A stretch of DNA of 64,000 bases from Branchipolynoe longqiensis. Its lineage: Eukaryota > Annelida > Polychaeta > Phyllodocida > Polynoidae. The position numbers and the translations under genes are program-made. Shown here in pieces: positions 9,557 to 23,030 of this stretch. The DNA lies in assembly GCA_030323885.1 (NCBI GenBank), contig CM059191.1:106436844-106500843 (forward strand), in the 5' to 3' direction. The notes beneath the pieces are model-generated. The model ran no database searches and was not told the origin of the DNA. It worked only from the letters and a program-made list of their open reading frames with translations. The number at the start of each line of letters is the position of its first letter. Within the stretch, counting starts at the first letter, position 1.

Positions 9557-10409
9557 GGCAACATCTAAGGTTATAATGAGGAAGTGGGAAAACTCTTCCC
9601 AAGAAAACCCCAAAACACTAACATAGAACCTTAAGAAAATAACTAACATAGTAATAAGAATTGAACAAAAATACGACGAAACATACCAGCAGACTATCTA
9701 TCTGCTTCTGAAATGCAGACAATCAAATACCTTATCAGCAGCTACTGCTTGGTAAGACAACACCAAAACTACAGCTGGTCTGCATTGAAAACAGGCCTGG
9801 GTACCCGGGCTTACATGCTATGGACAGTATAAATACAGCCTCAATAAAAATAAAAAAAAGATTTAAAAAAAAAGGACTGGTCCATTTTGGTTCACATGGT
9901 GCGTGCAGCTCTCAGTCGGGCTACACAGGGCAACTGCCGGGTGGTAGACAAAAGATTCACCCCATACATTATAGTAAGGTGAACGATAACGTAGTCTAAA
10001 TACTGGCGAAAACCGCTTTAGTATGGAACCGGAAGTGGAACCCCTAGTTCCAGTATCAAATGGCTACTCATATCGGCACAGAGTTGGTGAAATGGGAGAG
10101 AATGCCAAGACGGCGGCAATAGAACGACATCGATTAAACTACATGTTTTATTATATTTTTCAACTCAAAAGTAGCACGTAATTACGAACCCATAAAGAAT
10201 ATATTTTGTTTCTTAAATTAAGAATGTATCAACTCAGTTCATTTCCCCACCATGTCAAAATTGTTCGCCAGTTTTTCTAATGGGTTGGCTTTCTCACCTA
10301 CAAGTACGGGTTGATCTTTTATTTAATGGGGTGGTAGTGTCGGGCAAGGTCAAACCAGCATTGGTCAGTGACCAGTTATCCTAGGGCAGGGTATAATAGA
10401 TCCCGCCAG
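9557..10409. other. Unassigned AT-rich stretch
   Basis: I see no exon, tandem array or recognised repeat in this interval. Confidence 0.4.
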
Positions 10410-11147
10410 TTGAAGTTGCATAATCCGATTATTTTGATATTCTGTCATTTTCTGGGATAAATATATTAGGTAGATCGGTATAATCAAAGACCCTATAATA
10501 CTAAGACGGCTCGCTCCCTATTTCTACAATGGTAATGTAAATTTTGCAGTGCCACCTTGTGGTGGGTTTGATCAGCCGGCTGCTGGTTGGTGTTTCACAT
10601 GTAAACACATACAATTATATTATACATGAGATAGGTAAGTATGAATACACATCAATATGAAATTGCTATGCACAAATACCCATCATCATCAGCATCATCA
10701 TCGGCATCGCCATCATCACACATCTTTCACATTGATATATACATTTATACATATAACATAGCACCTGTTTAACCAAGAGAACAGCAGGCGCACCAAGTGG
10801 TGGGTTTGATCATTTTGATTACACAGTACAGGCTGAGTGAGCCGTCTTAGTGTTATAGGGTCTTTGGTATAATCTACATTACTTTAGTTTGAAGAAGCTT
10901 GGCTTTAACATGACTAACTCACGAGATATTTGAAGTTAAAACATACAACATTAATTTTGGCATGCTTGCCAAAACTCTCATCCCATAGGCTTCAGCAGTA
11001 ACATGTTCTATTAAATTGGCTTAGTACATCCTTCTATGTGGCACCAAATGCTTAATAACTGCACCAGTATCTAAGTTGGATATGGGGGTTCAAATCTAGA
11101 TACGGGTTTTGCTTTTGAATGCTTTCATGGGACTATGCAACTTTAAG
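10410..11147 (+). mobile_element. TTAA-type MITE family A, copy 4, carrying another MITE
   Basis: It starts (TTGA)AGTTGCATAATCCGATT and ends ACTATGCAACTTTAA. The interior is interrupted at 10477-10874 by a separate MITE with a 9-bp duplication of family A sequence (GGTATAATC), so A was the host. Confidence 0.72.
10486..10865. mobile_element. MITE with 9-bp target duplication
   Basis: Terminal inverted repeats of about 30 bp begin AAAGACCCTATAATACTAAG at the left and its inverse at the right, with one or two mismatches. The direct repeat GGTATAATC flanks it at 10477-10485 and 10866-10874. A second pair of inverted segments ('ccaccttgtggtgggtttgatca' near 10550 and 'ccaagtggtgggtttgatca' near 10795) lies inside. 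A 9-bp duplication fits Mutator-like or Merlin-like transposons. A diverged copy is at 50234. Confidence 0.8.
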
Positions 11148-11460
11148 CTAGTGACATCTGTCGGTAGAATTTGGAACCACTAGTCGGGTACATTTCCCGA
11201 CTGCCTATGATTTCACATGCTATATCTCTGTAAAGAATGCTTGGAACAATAATAAAAATGCTTGATTATATTCAGATATTCATATCGCAACAGGATTCAA
11301 ACTATTATCCTTGCAATATATCTAGAACAAGATAACTGTATTGTATTTTTCTTCTGGAATTTCACTGCCGCTCTCTTCTGGTGTATTACACCCCTCCAGA
11401 TAAGCTAGTGACATCTATCGGCAGAATCTGGAACCACTCTATTCGGGTATTTTGCAACTC
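11148..11460 (-). repeat. Dispersed repeat G, copy 2 (inverted)
   Basis: It is the reverse complement of the 8083-8348 repeat, with 'gacatctatcggcagaatctggaacca' at both ends. It abuts family A copy 4. Confidence 0.55.
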
Positions 11461-11508
11461 AGCTGGTGGGGTCTCTATTAGTATTACACATGGCTCAGGG
11501 ATGACCAG

Positions 11509-11822
11509 GCCGGATGGCCGAATGAGTTGAGCATCCGTCTCCCGTACTCGTAGATCGTGGGTTCGAGCCTGGTCGAGTCAAACCAATGACTTAAAAATAT
11601 ATACTTGTCGCTTCTTAGCTCGGCATTATTAGGATAGGGTAAGGACTGGTTGGCTCAGTGTCATGATAATGTGACTGAGTGGGATATCAGGTCATTGTGA
11701 TGGCGGCCTGGTATCCCAGTGGGGCAGCACTATAAATTCGCCATGAGTGTTCAGTGTCACAAGTCGGTACCAGACCTGATATGACCTTAGATGTTGCCAG
11801 GACGTAAGACTCCATCAACCAA
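11509..11822 (+). mobile_element. SINE-1, near full length
   Basis: The head GACCAGGCCGGATGGCCGAA, a B-box, the shared body and the tail 'gttgccaggacgtaagactcc' are all present. Confidence 0.82.
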
Positions 11823-11967
11823 CCATGGTTCAGGGCCAGTTCAAGACTAGCGCCCGACCCCTGTATGGGAATAAAAAGACGACTGACACTTTGCTGTGTG
11901 CTTCTTGTAATATTGCAAGGTTCGATTATGGAGAGCCAAACTCACCATAGTTGTGGACAGCACCTGA

Positions 11968-14900
11968 CACAATCTGAGCACTATAACAGTCACAGTCTGA
12001 ACAGAACACATAGACACAGTCTGAGCACTATAACAGTTACAGTCTAAACACAACACATAGACACAGTCTGAGCACTATCACAGTCGCAGTCTGAACACAC
12101 CACATTGACACAGTCTGAGCACTATCACAGTCGCAGTCTGAACACACCACATTGACACAGTCTGAGCACTATAACAGTTACAGTCTGAACACAACACATA
12201 GAGACAGTCTGAACACAATTCACAGTCACAGTCTGAACACAACACATAGACACAATCTGAGCACTATAACACTTACAGTCTGAACATAACACATAGACAG
12301 TCTGAGCACAATTCACAGTAACAGTCTGAACATAACACACAGACACAGTCTGAGCACAATTCACAGTCACAGTCTGAACATAACACATAGACACAGTCTG
12401 AGCACTATCACAGTCACAGTCTGAACACAACACATAGACACAGTCTGAGCACTATCACAGTCAGAGTCTGAACACACCACATAGACACAGTCTGAGCACT
12501 ATCACAGTCACAGTCTGAACACAACACATTGACACAGTCTGAGCACTATCACAGTCACAGTCTGAACACAACACATTGACACAGTCTGAGCACTATCACA
12601 GTCACAGTCTGAACACAACACATAGACACAGTCTGAGCACTATCACAGTCAGAGTCTGAACACACCACATAGACACAGTCTGAGCACTATCACAGTCACA
12701 GTCTGAACACAACACATAGACACAGTCTGAGCACAATCACAGTCAGAGTCTGAACACAACACATAGACACAGTCTGAGCACTATCACAGTCACATTCTGA
12801 ACACAACACATTGACACAGTCTGAGCACTATCACAGTCACAGTCTGAACACAACACATTGACACAGTCTGAGCACTATCACAGTCACATTCTAAACACAA
12901 CACATTGACACAGTCTGAGCACAATCACAGTCAGAGTCTGAACACAACACATAGACACAGTCTGAGCACTATCACAGTCACATTCTGAACACAACACATT
13001 GACACAGTCTGAGCACTATCACAGTCACATTCTGAACACACCACATATACACAGTCTGAGCACTATCACAGTCACAGTCTGAACACAACACATAGACACA
13101 GTCTGAGCACAATCACAGTCAGAGTCTGAACACAACACATAGACACAGTCTGAGCACTATCACAGTCACATTCTGAACACAACACATTGACACAGTCTGA
13201 GCAATATCACAGTCACAGTCTGAACACAACACATTGACACAGTCTGAGCACTATCACAGTCACATTCTAAACACAACACATTGACACAGTCTGAGCACAA
13301 TCACAGTCAGAGTCTGAACACAACACATAGACACAGTCTGAGCACTATCACAGTCACATTCTGAACAAAACACATTGACACAGTCTGAGCACTATCACAG
13401 TCACAGTCTGAACACACCACATAGACACAGTCTGAGCACTATCACAGTCACATTCTAAACACAACACATTGACACAGTGTGAGCACTATCACAGTCACAG
13501 TCTGAACACAACACATAGACACAGTCTGAGCACTATCACAGTCACAGTCTGAACACAACACATAGACACAGTCTGAGCACTATCACAGTCACAGTCTGAA
13601 CACATAGACACAGTCTGAGCACTATCACAGTCACAGTCTGAACACAACACATAGACACAGTCTGAGCACTATCACAGTCACAGTCTGAACACACCACATA
13701 GACACAGTCTGAGCACTATCACAGTCACAGTCTGAACACAACACATTGACACAGTCTGAGCACTATCACAGTCACATTCTAAACACATAGACACAGTCTG
13801 AGCACTATCACAGTCAGAGTCTGAACACAACACATTGACACAGTGTGAGCACTATCACAGTCACAGTCTGAACACAACACATTGACACAGTGTGAGCACT
13901 ATCACAGTCACAGTCTGAACACACCACATAGACACAGTCTGAGCACTATCACAGTCACATTCTGAACACATAGACACAGTCTGAGCACTATCACAGTCAC
14001 ATTCTGAACACAACACATTGACACAGTCTGAGCACAATCACAGTCAGAGTCTGAACACAACACATAGACACAGTCTGAGCACTATCACAGTCACAGTCTG
14101 AACACAACACATAGACACAGTCTGAGCACTATCACAGTCACAGTCTGAACACAACACATAGACACAGTCTGAGCACTATCACAGTCAGAGTCTAAACACA
14201 ACACATTGACACAGTCTGAGCACTATCACAGTCACAGTCTGAACACAACACACAGACACAGTCTGAGCACTATCACAGTCACAGTCTGAACACAACACAT
14301 TGACACAGTCTGAGTACTATCACAGTCACATTCTGAACACAACACATAGACACAGTCTGAGCACTATCACAGTCACAGTCTGAACACAACACATAGACAC
14401 AGTCTGAGCACTATCACAGTCACATTCTAAACACATAGACACAGTCTGAGCACTATCACAGTCACAGTCTGAACACAACACATTGACACAGTCTGAGCAC
14501 TATCACAGTCACATTCTAAACACATAGACACAGTCTGAGCACTATCACAGTCACAGTCTGAGGACAACACATTGACACAGTCTGAGCACTATCACAGTCA
14601 CATTCTAAACACAACACATTGACACAGTCTGAGCACTATCACAGTCAGAGTCTGAACACACCACATAGACACAGTCTGAGCACTATCACAGTCACAGTCT
14701 GAACACAACACATTGACACAGTCTGAGCACTATCACAGTCACATTCTAAACACAACACATTGACACAGTCTGAGCACTATCACAGTCACAGTCTGAACAC
14801 ACCACATAGACACAGTCTGAGCACTATCACAGTCACAGTCTGAACACACCACATTGACACAGTCTGAGCACTATCACAGTCACAGTCTGAACACAACACA

Positions 14901-17900
14901 TTGACACAGTCTGAGCACTATCACAGTCAGAGTCTGAACACAACACATTGACACAGTCTGAGCACTATCACAGTCACAGTCTGAACACACCACATAGACA
15001 CAGTCTGAGCACTATCACAGTCACAGTCTGAACACAACACATAGACACAGTCTGAGCACTATCACAGTCACAGTCTGAACACAACACATAGACACAGTCT
15101 GAGCACTATCACAGTCACATTCTAAACACAACACATTGACACAGTCTGAGCACTATCACAGTCACAGTCTAAACACAACACATAGACACAGTCTGAGCAC
15201 TATCACAGTCACATTCTAAACACAACACATTGACACAGTCTGAGCACTATCACAGTCACCGTCTGAACACAACACATTGACACAGTCTGAGCACTATCAC
15301 AGTCACATTCTGAACACAACACATTGACACAGTCTGAGCACTATCACAGTCACATTCTGAACACAACACATTGACACAGTCTGAACACTATCACAGTCAC
15401 AGTCTAAACACAACACATAGACACAGTCTTAGCACTATCACAGTCACATTCTAAACACAACACATAGACACAGTCTGATCACTATCACAGTCACAGTCTG
15501 AACACAACACATTGACACAGTCTGAGCACTATCACAGTCACAGTCTGAACACAACACATAGACACAGTCTGAGCACTATCACAGTCACAGTCTGAACACA
15601 ACACATTGACACAGTCTGAGCACTATCACAGTCACATTCTAAACACAACACATTGACACAGTGTGAGCACTATCACAGTCACAGTCTGAACACAACACAT
15701 TGACACAGTCTGAGCACTATCACAGTCACAGTCTGAACACAACACATAGACACAGTCTGAGCACTATCACAGTCACAGTCTGAGGACAACACATTGACAC
15801 AGTCTGAGCACTATCACAGTCACATTCTGAACACAACACATAGACACAGTCTGAGCACTATCACAGTCACATTCTAAACACAACACATTGACACAATCTG
15901 AGCACTATCACAGTCACATTCTAAACACAACACATTGACACAGTCTCAGCACTATCACAGTCACAGTCTGAACACAACACATAGACACAGTCTGAGCACA
16001 ATCACAGTCAGAGTCTGAACACAACACATAGACACAGTCTGAGCACTATCACAGTCACATTCTGAACACAACACATAGACACAGTCTGAGCACTATCACA
16101 GTCACATTCTGAACACATAGACACAGTCTGAGCACTATCACAGTCACATTCTAAACACAACACATTGACACAGTCTGAGCACTATCACAGTCACATTCTG
16201 AACACATTGACACAGTCTGAGCACTATCACAGTCACATTCTAAACACAACACATTGACACAGTCTGAGCACTATCACAGTCACATTCTGAACACAACACA
16301 TTGACACAGTCTGAGCACTATCACAGTCACATTCTAAACACAACACATTGACACAGTCTGAGCACTATCACAGTCACATTCTAAACACATAGACACAGTC
16401 TGAGCACTATCACAGTCACATTCTGAACACAACACATTGACACAGTCTGAGCACTATCACAGTCACATTCTAAACACAACACATTGACACAGTCTCAGCA
16501 CTATCACAGTCACAGTCTGAACACAACACATTGACACAGTCTGAGCACTATCACAGTCACAGTCTGAACACAACACATTGACACAGTCTGAGCACTATCA
16601 CAGTCACATTCTGAACACAACACATAGACACAGTCTGAGCACTATCACAGTCACATTCTGAACACAACACATTGACACAGTCTGAGCACTATCACAGTCA
16701 CATTCTAAGCACAACACATTGACACAGTCTGAGCACTATCACAGTCACATTCTAAGCACAACACATTGACACAGTCTGAGCACTATCACAGTCACATTCT
16801 AAACACAACACATTGACACAGTCTGAGCACTATCACAGTCACATTCTAAACACAACACATTGACACAGTCTGAGCACTATCACAGTCACATTCTAAACAC
16901 AACACATTGACACAGTCTGAGCACTATCACAGTCACATTCTAAACACAACACATTGACACAGTCTGAGCACTATCACAGTCACATTCTAAAAACATAGAC
17001 ACAGTCTGAGCACTATCACAGTCACATTCTGAACACAACACATTGACACAGTCTGAGCACTATCACAGTCACATTCTGAACACAACACATTGACACAGTC
17101 TGAGCACTATCACAGTCAGAGTCTGAACACAACACATTGACACAGTCTGAGCACTATCACAGTCACATTCTAAACACAACACATTGACACAGTCTGAGCA
17201 CTATCACAGTCACAGTCTGAACACAACACATAGACACAGTCTGAGCACTATCACAGTCACATTCTAAGCACATTGACACAGTCTGAGCACTATCACAGTC
17301 ACATTCTGAACACAACACATTGACACAGTCTGAGCACTATCACAGTCACATTCTGAACACAACACATAGACACAGTCTGAGCACTATCACAGTCACATTC
17401 TGAACACAACACATTGACACAGTCTGAGCACTATCACAGTCACATTCTAAACACATAGACACAGTCTGAGCACTATCACAGTCACATTCTGAACACAACA
17501 CATAGACACAGTCTGAGCACTATCACAGTCACATTCTAAACACAACACATTGACACAGTCTGAGCACTATCACAGTCACAGTCTGAACACACCACATAGA
17601 CACAGTCTGAGCACTATCACAGTCACATTCTGAACACAACACATAGACACAGTCTGAGCACTATCACAGTCACATTCTGAACACAACACATTGACACAGT
17701 CTGAGCACTATCACAGTCACATTCTAAACACATAGACACAGTCTGAGCACTATCACAGTCACATTCTGAACACAACACATTGACACAGTCTGAGCACTAT
17801 CACAGTCACATTCTAAACACAACACATTGACACAGTCTGAGCACTATCACAGTCAGAGTCTGAACACAACACATAGACACAGTCTGAGCACTATCACAGT

Positions 17901-18383
17901 CACATTCTAAACACATAGACACAGTCTGAGCACTATCACAGTCACATTCTGAACACAACACATTGACACAGTCTGAGCACTATCACAGTCACATTCTAAA
18001 CACATAGACACAGTCTGAGCACTATCACAGTCACATTCTGAACACAACACATTGACACAGTCTGAGCACTATCACAGTCACATTCTAAACACAACACATA
18101 GACACAGTCTGAGCACTATCACAGTCACATTCTAAACACATAGACACAGTCTGAGCACTATCACAGTCACAGTCTGAACACAACCCATAGACACAGTCTG
18201 AGCACTATCACAGTCACATTCTAAACACATAGACACAGTCTGAGCACTATCACAGTCACAGTCTGAACACAACACATTGACACAGTCTGAGCACTATCAC
18301 AGTCACAGTCTGAACACAACACATTGACACAGTCTGAGCACTATCACAGTCACAGTCTGAGGACAACACATAGACACAGTCTG
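11968..18383. repeat. 6.4-kb tandem array of a 47-bp unit (about 136 copies)
   Basis: The unit starts ACACAGTCTGAGCACTATCA and ends ACACAACACATTG or ATAG. I measured the period as 47 bp (for example 12671 to 12718). A 42-bp variant lacking five bases occurs from about 13590 onward. The unit contains two half-repeats, each starting CACAGTCTGA. The first copies (11968-12400) are the most diverged, as expected at an array edge. Open frames inside are repeat translations, not genes. It lies in the proposed intron 1. Confidence 0.95.
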
Positions 18384-18560
18384 GGAAGGTGGTGAGATGG
18401 TGGTGCCTGGTGTGTGTGTCTTGTGGGAAGGTAGTGAGACGGTGGTGCCTAGTGTGTGTGTGTTTTGTGAGAAGGTGGTGAGACGGTAATGTGTGTGTTG
18501 TGGTGAGACTGGTGCCTGGTGTGTGTGTGTGTGTGTGTGTGGCAGTGGGTGAGGTGGCGG
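18384..18560. repeat. Degenerate GT-rich minisatellite
   Basis: Three to four diverged units of about 43 bp contain 'gggaaggtggtgagacggtggtgcctggtgtgtgtg'-like sequence and end in a (GT)n run. They directly follow the 47-bp array. Confidence 0.75.
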
Positions 18561-19028
18561 TGTTTGGATTATACAACTTCTAACAGTGCTGGTCTGTTCA
18601 TGTTTGAGGGGTAACACTCGTCTTGTACTTCTACAATCACACTTAGCAACTTACCTGCAGCCTCAGTGTGAGAGAGCATATCCAGACACATTTATTTATA
18701 AGTGTATTGGAAGCAGACGCTATTCCGTTGGTCACGGTGCTTTGGTTGGTTCCGTTACACACCTATCTGGTCCGGAGTTTGGCTATTCCCAGAGGGTTGT
18801 GGAGAACAGGGAAACTGGAGCAAGCTGGTCGCCAAGCCTTCTGTGGCACCTCAATGACCACCTGGTTAAGGGATTGACAATGATGATGTCCCCTGTCAAT
18901 GCCACCCATTATGTACTTATCGACTCATTCATGCAAATTGCGTTGTATCATTGGCTTCTAAGCGAACGTGTGGAGTCTGTGCAAGCCTCGTTTTCGACAT
19001 TGGTACTGATTACTTTCGCTTCCCGCAG

Positions 19029-19202
19029 GACTCAGCCGTGATGGATCAGCAAGTGATGGCGCACACGCAGTACGTGGTGACGTCACACTCGGTGACGTCG
19101 CTGACCCCTCCGCCTGTGTCTGAAGAGGTGTCGTCGGAGTACATGCTGATGCCAGTGCAGGTGGCTTCTCCAGCCTCTCAGCAGCAGGAGCAGCACGACA
19201 TG
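19029..19202 (+). CDS. Long gene, exon 2: Gln/Thr/Ser/Pro-rich segment
   Basis: The acceptor 'ctttcgcttcccgcag' ends at 19028 and the donor gtgagg starts at 19203. The 174-nt exon is phase 0 at both ends and gives 58 residues, beginning DSAVMDQQVMAHTQYVV and ending QQQEQHDM. It is rich in Gln, Thr, Ser, Val and Pro with no hydrophobic core, like a disordered transcription-regulator segment; that reading is inference. Met codons at 19041 and 19056 could be starts if the upstream candidate exon is wrong. I do not recognise the protein. Confidence 0.72.
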
Positions 19203-19251
19203 GTGAGGGTGTCAGCAACATAAACTGTAGAAACCAGCCCATCTCTGGCTG

Positions 19252-19392
19252 TCCCACAATGTCTGGCTGAATGACTAGGACGATCATTCCCCGTGTGCAG
19301 GGTCATGGCCGAATCAAAGCAACGGCTTCTAAAAGTGATACTTGTCGCTACCGTACCTGGCCCTCGGCATTGTTGGTATACGGCAAGGAGCA
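19252..19392 (+). mobile_element. SINE-1 5' part, degenerate
   Basis: A decayed head ('ggctgaatgactaggac...'), then 'gtgatacttgtcgctacc' and 'ctcggcattgttggtata', match the SINE-1 head-body junction. The remaining body is missing. Confidence 0.55.
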
Positions 19393-19811
19393 GTGGAAAT
19401 AAGGAAGACCAGTTGTCTACAGTTTAAATTTCTCTTGTGTAATGAATGAATGTATAAAACATAATATGAAAGGAGGAACCTCTGTTTTTAAAATTCTGTT
19501 TATTGTAGAGTTTTATTTTAACAAGCATAATTTCGAATGTAAGTGTTTAGTAATACATATATTGTGAACATGTAGTATATAAAAAAATAAGCCAATCCTT
19601 TTGAATAATTTCTATTAATTTATGTGGTATATAAAATATAGATAATTATTGAGATGAAGCATCCAATGTGATATTAATACTCAGCTTGACCCTCACACTC
19701 GACCTCCAGTAGCCATTCACATTCAGTTCGCCATGTGTTAATCACACTCGTGTAACGAGGCATGTAATGATGGTAGAATTAGACCTTTATGATATCTGGT
19801 GTTTACCACAG

Positions 19812-20022
19812 GATCTGACTTATGAGAACATGGATGTGGTGAAGACGCTCGTTGAATTGCATGGCAACACTTCGCTGACCCATCATCCTACGAATGTGAG
19901 CCATGAGCTGCAACAGTCCACTTCCTGCTTACCGTTCAGTGAACTGCAACACCTCAATCCGCAAAACAACCACCTCATGATCATCTCACGGGACCAGTCT
20001 GGAGAGATCGACATACAGAAAG
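19812..20022 (+). CDS. Long gene, exon 3
   Basis: The acceptor 'tgtttaccacag' ends at 19811 and the donor is AAAG|gtgtgt. The exon enters in phase 0 and leaves in phase 1, matching exons 2 and 4. It encodes 70 residues beginning DLTYENMDVVKTLVELHGN and ending SGEIDIQK, then one base of a Gly codon. The composition is mixed, with Asn/His/Gln-rich stretches and one short amphipathic segment. A downstream TAA in the same frame shows that the open frame stops just beyond the donor. Confidence 0.72.
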
Positions 20023-20194
20023 GTGTGTGTTAACGAAGCCGAAAGGCAAAGCCGAAATGCGAGGCAAGTTCACAGTTGCATCAGATATTCAGGCCTATCC
20101 TTAAACTAATTTGCAGAACATTTTGGCACAAACTAGTAACCAGAGTACATGCCATCACCAGACGTCATTAGGGGGTCAACTTGACAACACGCAC

Positions 20195-22795
20195 GTATAC
20201 AGTATGTGTACCATTCACAACATTAGTGTACAGCATATGTACCATTCACTACACTAATATGCAGCATGTGTACCATTCACTAGACTAATAGGCAGCATAT
20301 GTACCATTCACTACACTAGTATACAGTATGTGTACCATTCACAACATTAGTGTACAACATGTGTACCATTCACTACACTAATATGCAGCATGTGTACCAT
20401 TCACTACACTAGTATACAGTATATGTACCATTCACTTCACTACTATACAGCATGTGTACCATTCACTACACTAGTATAGAGTATATGTACCATTCACTTC
20501 ACTACTATACAGCATGTGTACCATTTGTAAAGTATGAGTCAACCCAATGAGTTGCGTAGTAGAACTGACTTTATTAGCCGGCCCCACGGCCAAGCTGACC
20601 TCTCGTGACCCGAGAACACCTGTCGCTATACGCACGATACACATATGCATTACACCATTCACTACACTACTATACAGCATGTGTACCATTCACTAAACTA
20701 ATATGCAGCATGTGTACCATTCACTACACTAATATCCATCATGTGGTCCATTCACTTCACAACTATACAACATGTGTACTATTCACTACACTACTATACA
20801 GCATGTGTACCATTCACTACACTAATATTCAGCATGTGTACCATTCACTGCACTAATATGCAGCATGTGTACCATTCACTACACTAATATGCAGCATGGG
20901 TACCATTTACTACACTAGTATACAGTATGTGTACCATTCACTACACTGGTATGCAGTATATGTACCATTCACTACACTAGTATACAGTACATGTACCATT
21001 CACTTCACTACAATACAGCATGTGTACCATTCACTACACTACTATGCATAATGTGTACCATTCACTACGCTACTATACAGCATGTGTACCATTCACTACA
21101 CTACTATACATAATGTGTACCATTCACTACGCTACTATACAGCATGTGTACCATTCACTACACTAATATGCATCATGTGTACCATTCACTACGCTACTAT
21201 ACAGCATGTGTACCATTCACTACACTAATATGCATCATGTGTACCATTCACTACACTACTATACACCATGTGTACCATTCACTACACTACTATACATCAT
21301 GTGTACCATTCACTACACTACTATACAGCATGTGTACCATTCACTACACTACTATACATAATGTGTACCATTCACTAGGCTACTATACAGCATGTGTACC
21401 ATTCACTACACTAATATTCAGCATGTGTACCATTCACTGCACTAATATGCAGCATGTGTACCATTCACTACACTAATATTCAGCATGTGTACCATTCACT
21501 GCACTAATATGCAGCATGTGTACCATTCACTACACTAATATGCAGCATGGGTACCATTTACTACACTAGTATACAGTATGTGTACCATTCACTACACTGG
21601 TATGCAGTATATGTACCATTCACTACACTAGTATACAGTACATGTACCATTCACTTCACTACCATACAGCATGTGTACCATTCACTACACTACTATACAG
21701 CATGTGTACCATTCACTACACTAGTATACAGCATGTGTACCATTCACTACACTAATATGCATCATGTGTACCATTCACTACACTACTATACAGCATGTGT
21801 ACCATTCACTACACTAATATGCATCATGTGTACCATTCACTACACTACTATACACCATGTGTACCATTCACTACACTACTATACATCATGTGTACCATTC
21901 ACTACACTACTATACATCATGTGTACCATTCACTACACTACTATACATAATGTGTACCATTCACTACGCTACTATACAGCATGTGTACCATTCACTACAC
22001 TAGTATGCAGCATGTGTTCCATTCACTCATTACACCATAGCATCATACACTGGTATACAGCATGTGTACCATTCACTACACTAATATGCATCATGTGTAC
22101 CATTCACTACACTACTATACACCATGTGTACCATTCACTACACTACTATACATCATGTGTACCATTCACTACACTACTATACAGCATGTGTACCATTCAC
22201 TACACTAGTATGCAGCATGTGTACCATTCACTACACTAATATACACCATATGTACCATTCACTACACTGGTATACAGCATGTGTACCATTCACTACACTA
22301 ATATGCAGCATGTGTACCATTCACTACACTAGTATACAGCATGTGTACCATTCACTACACTAATATGCAGCATGTGTACCATTCTCTACACTAATATACA
22401 CCATATGTACCATTCACTACACTAATATACACCATATGTACCATTCACTACACTAATATACACCATATGTACCATTCTCTACACTAATATACACCATATG
22501 TACCATTCACTACACTAATATACACCATATGTACCATTCACTACACTAATATACACCATATGTACCATTCACTACACTAATATACACCATATGTACCATT
22601 CCCTACACTAATATACACCATATGTACCATTCACTACACTAATATACACCATATGTACCATTCACTACACTAATATACACCATATGTACCATTCACTATA
22701 CTAATATACACCATATGTACATTCACTACACTAATATACACCATATGTACATTCACTACACTAATATACACCATATGTACCATTCACTACAATAG
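20195..22795. repeat. 2.5-kb tandem array of a 31-bp unit (about 80 copies)
   Basis: The unit is TGTACCATTCACTACACTAA followed by TATGCAGCA or TATACACCA; the spacing was measured as 31 bp (22561 to 22592). Late copies (22380-22795) are very homogeneous, while early ones vary. The array is interrupted by a 129-bp solo LTR at 20526-20654. It fills most of intron 3. Confidence 0.95.
20526..20654. mobile_element. 129-bp solo LTR or TRIM-like insert with 5-bp duplication
   Basis: A non-repeat segment sits inside the 31-bp array. It starts TGTAAAGTATG and ends GCATTACA, so its tips are the inverted pair TGTAA/TTACA with TG...CA ends. The array word CCATT is duplicated at 20521-20525 and 20655-20659. 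TG...CA ends with a 5-bp duplication are typical of LTR retrotransposons. At 129 bp it would be a very small LTR. No internal region is present. Confidence 0.65.
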
Positions 22796-22940
22796 TTTGC
22801 ATAATATGCATTTATGGACTAATATTTCTGTCAGGCAATGCTTAGAATTTTTCATTCCATAAAAACTTAAATAAAAGTATCGAAGTTAACTTATCTCATC
22901 TAATCAGTCTATAATGGTGTAAGAAATTTGTTTTATTCAG

Positions 22941-23030
22941 GTGAAAATGTCACCTTGGAGAAAAACGAAGAGAAAATGTTGAAGAAAATCGCGAAAACGG
23001 CATCAGTGCGACCTTTAAAGGCTGACAAAG
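22941..23030 (+). CDS. Long gene, exon 4: charged Lys/Glu helix
   Basis: The acceptor 'ttgttttattcag' ends at 22940 and the donor is AAAG|gtgagg. The 90-nt exon is phase 1 at both ends. It starts GENVTLEKNEEKMLKKIAKT and ends LKADK, a charged, probably helical segment. Codon use and the clean phase match on both sides support a real exon. Confidence 0.75.

Noticed and set aside
12125..12433. Cys/Val/Gln-rich minus-strand open frame
   Set aside because: It is a translation of the 47-bp array.
11968..18383. CRISPR array
   Set aside because: Units are contiguous tandem repeats without unique spacers, in a eukaryotic context with introns.
20605..22363. Open frames reading as CTIHYT/HVYHSLH repeats
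   Set aside because: They are translations of the 31-bp array, with a 93-bp (31-codon) superperiod; no flanking exon structure.
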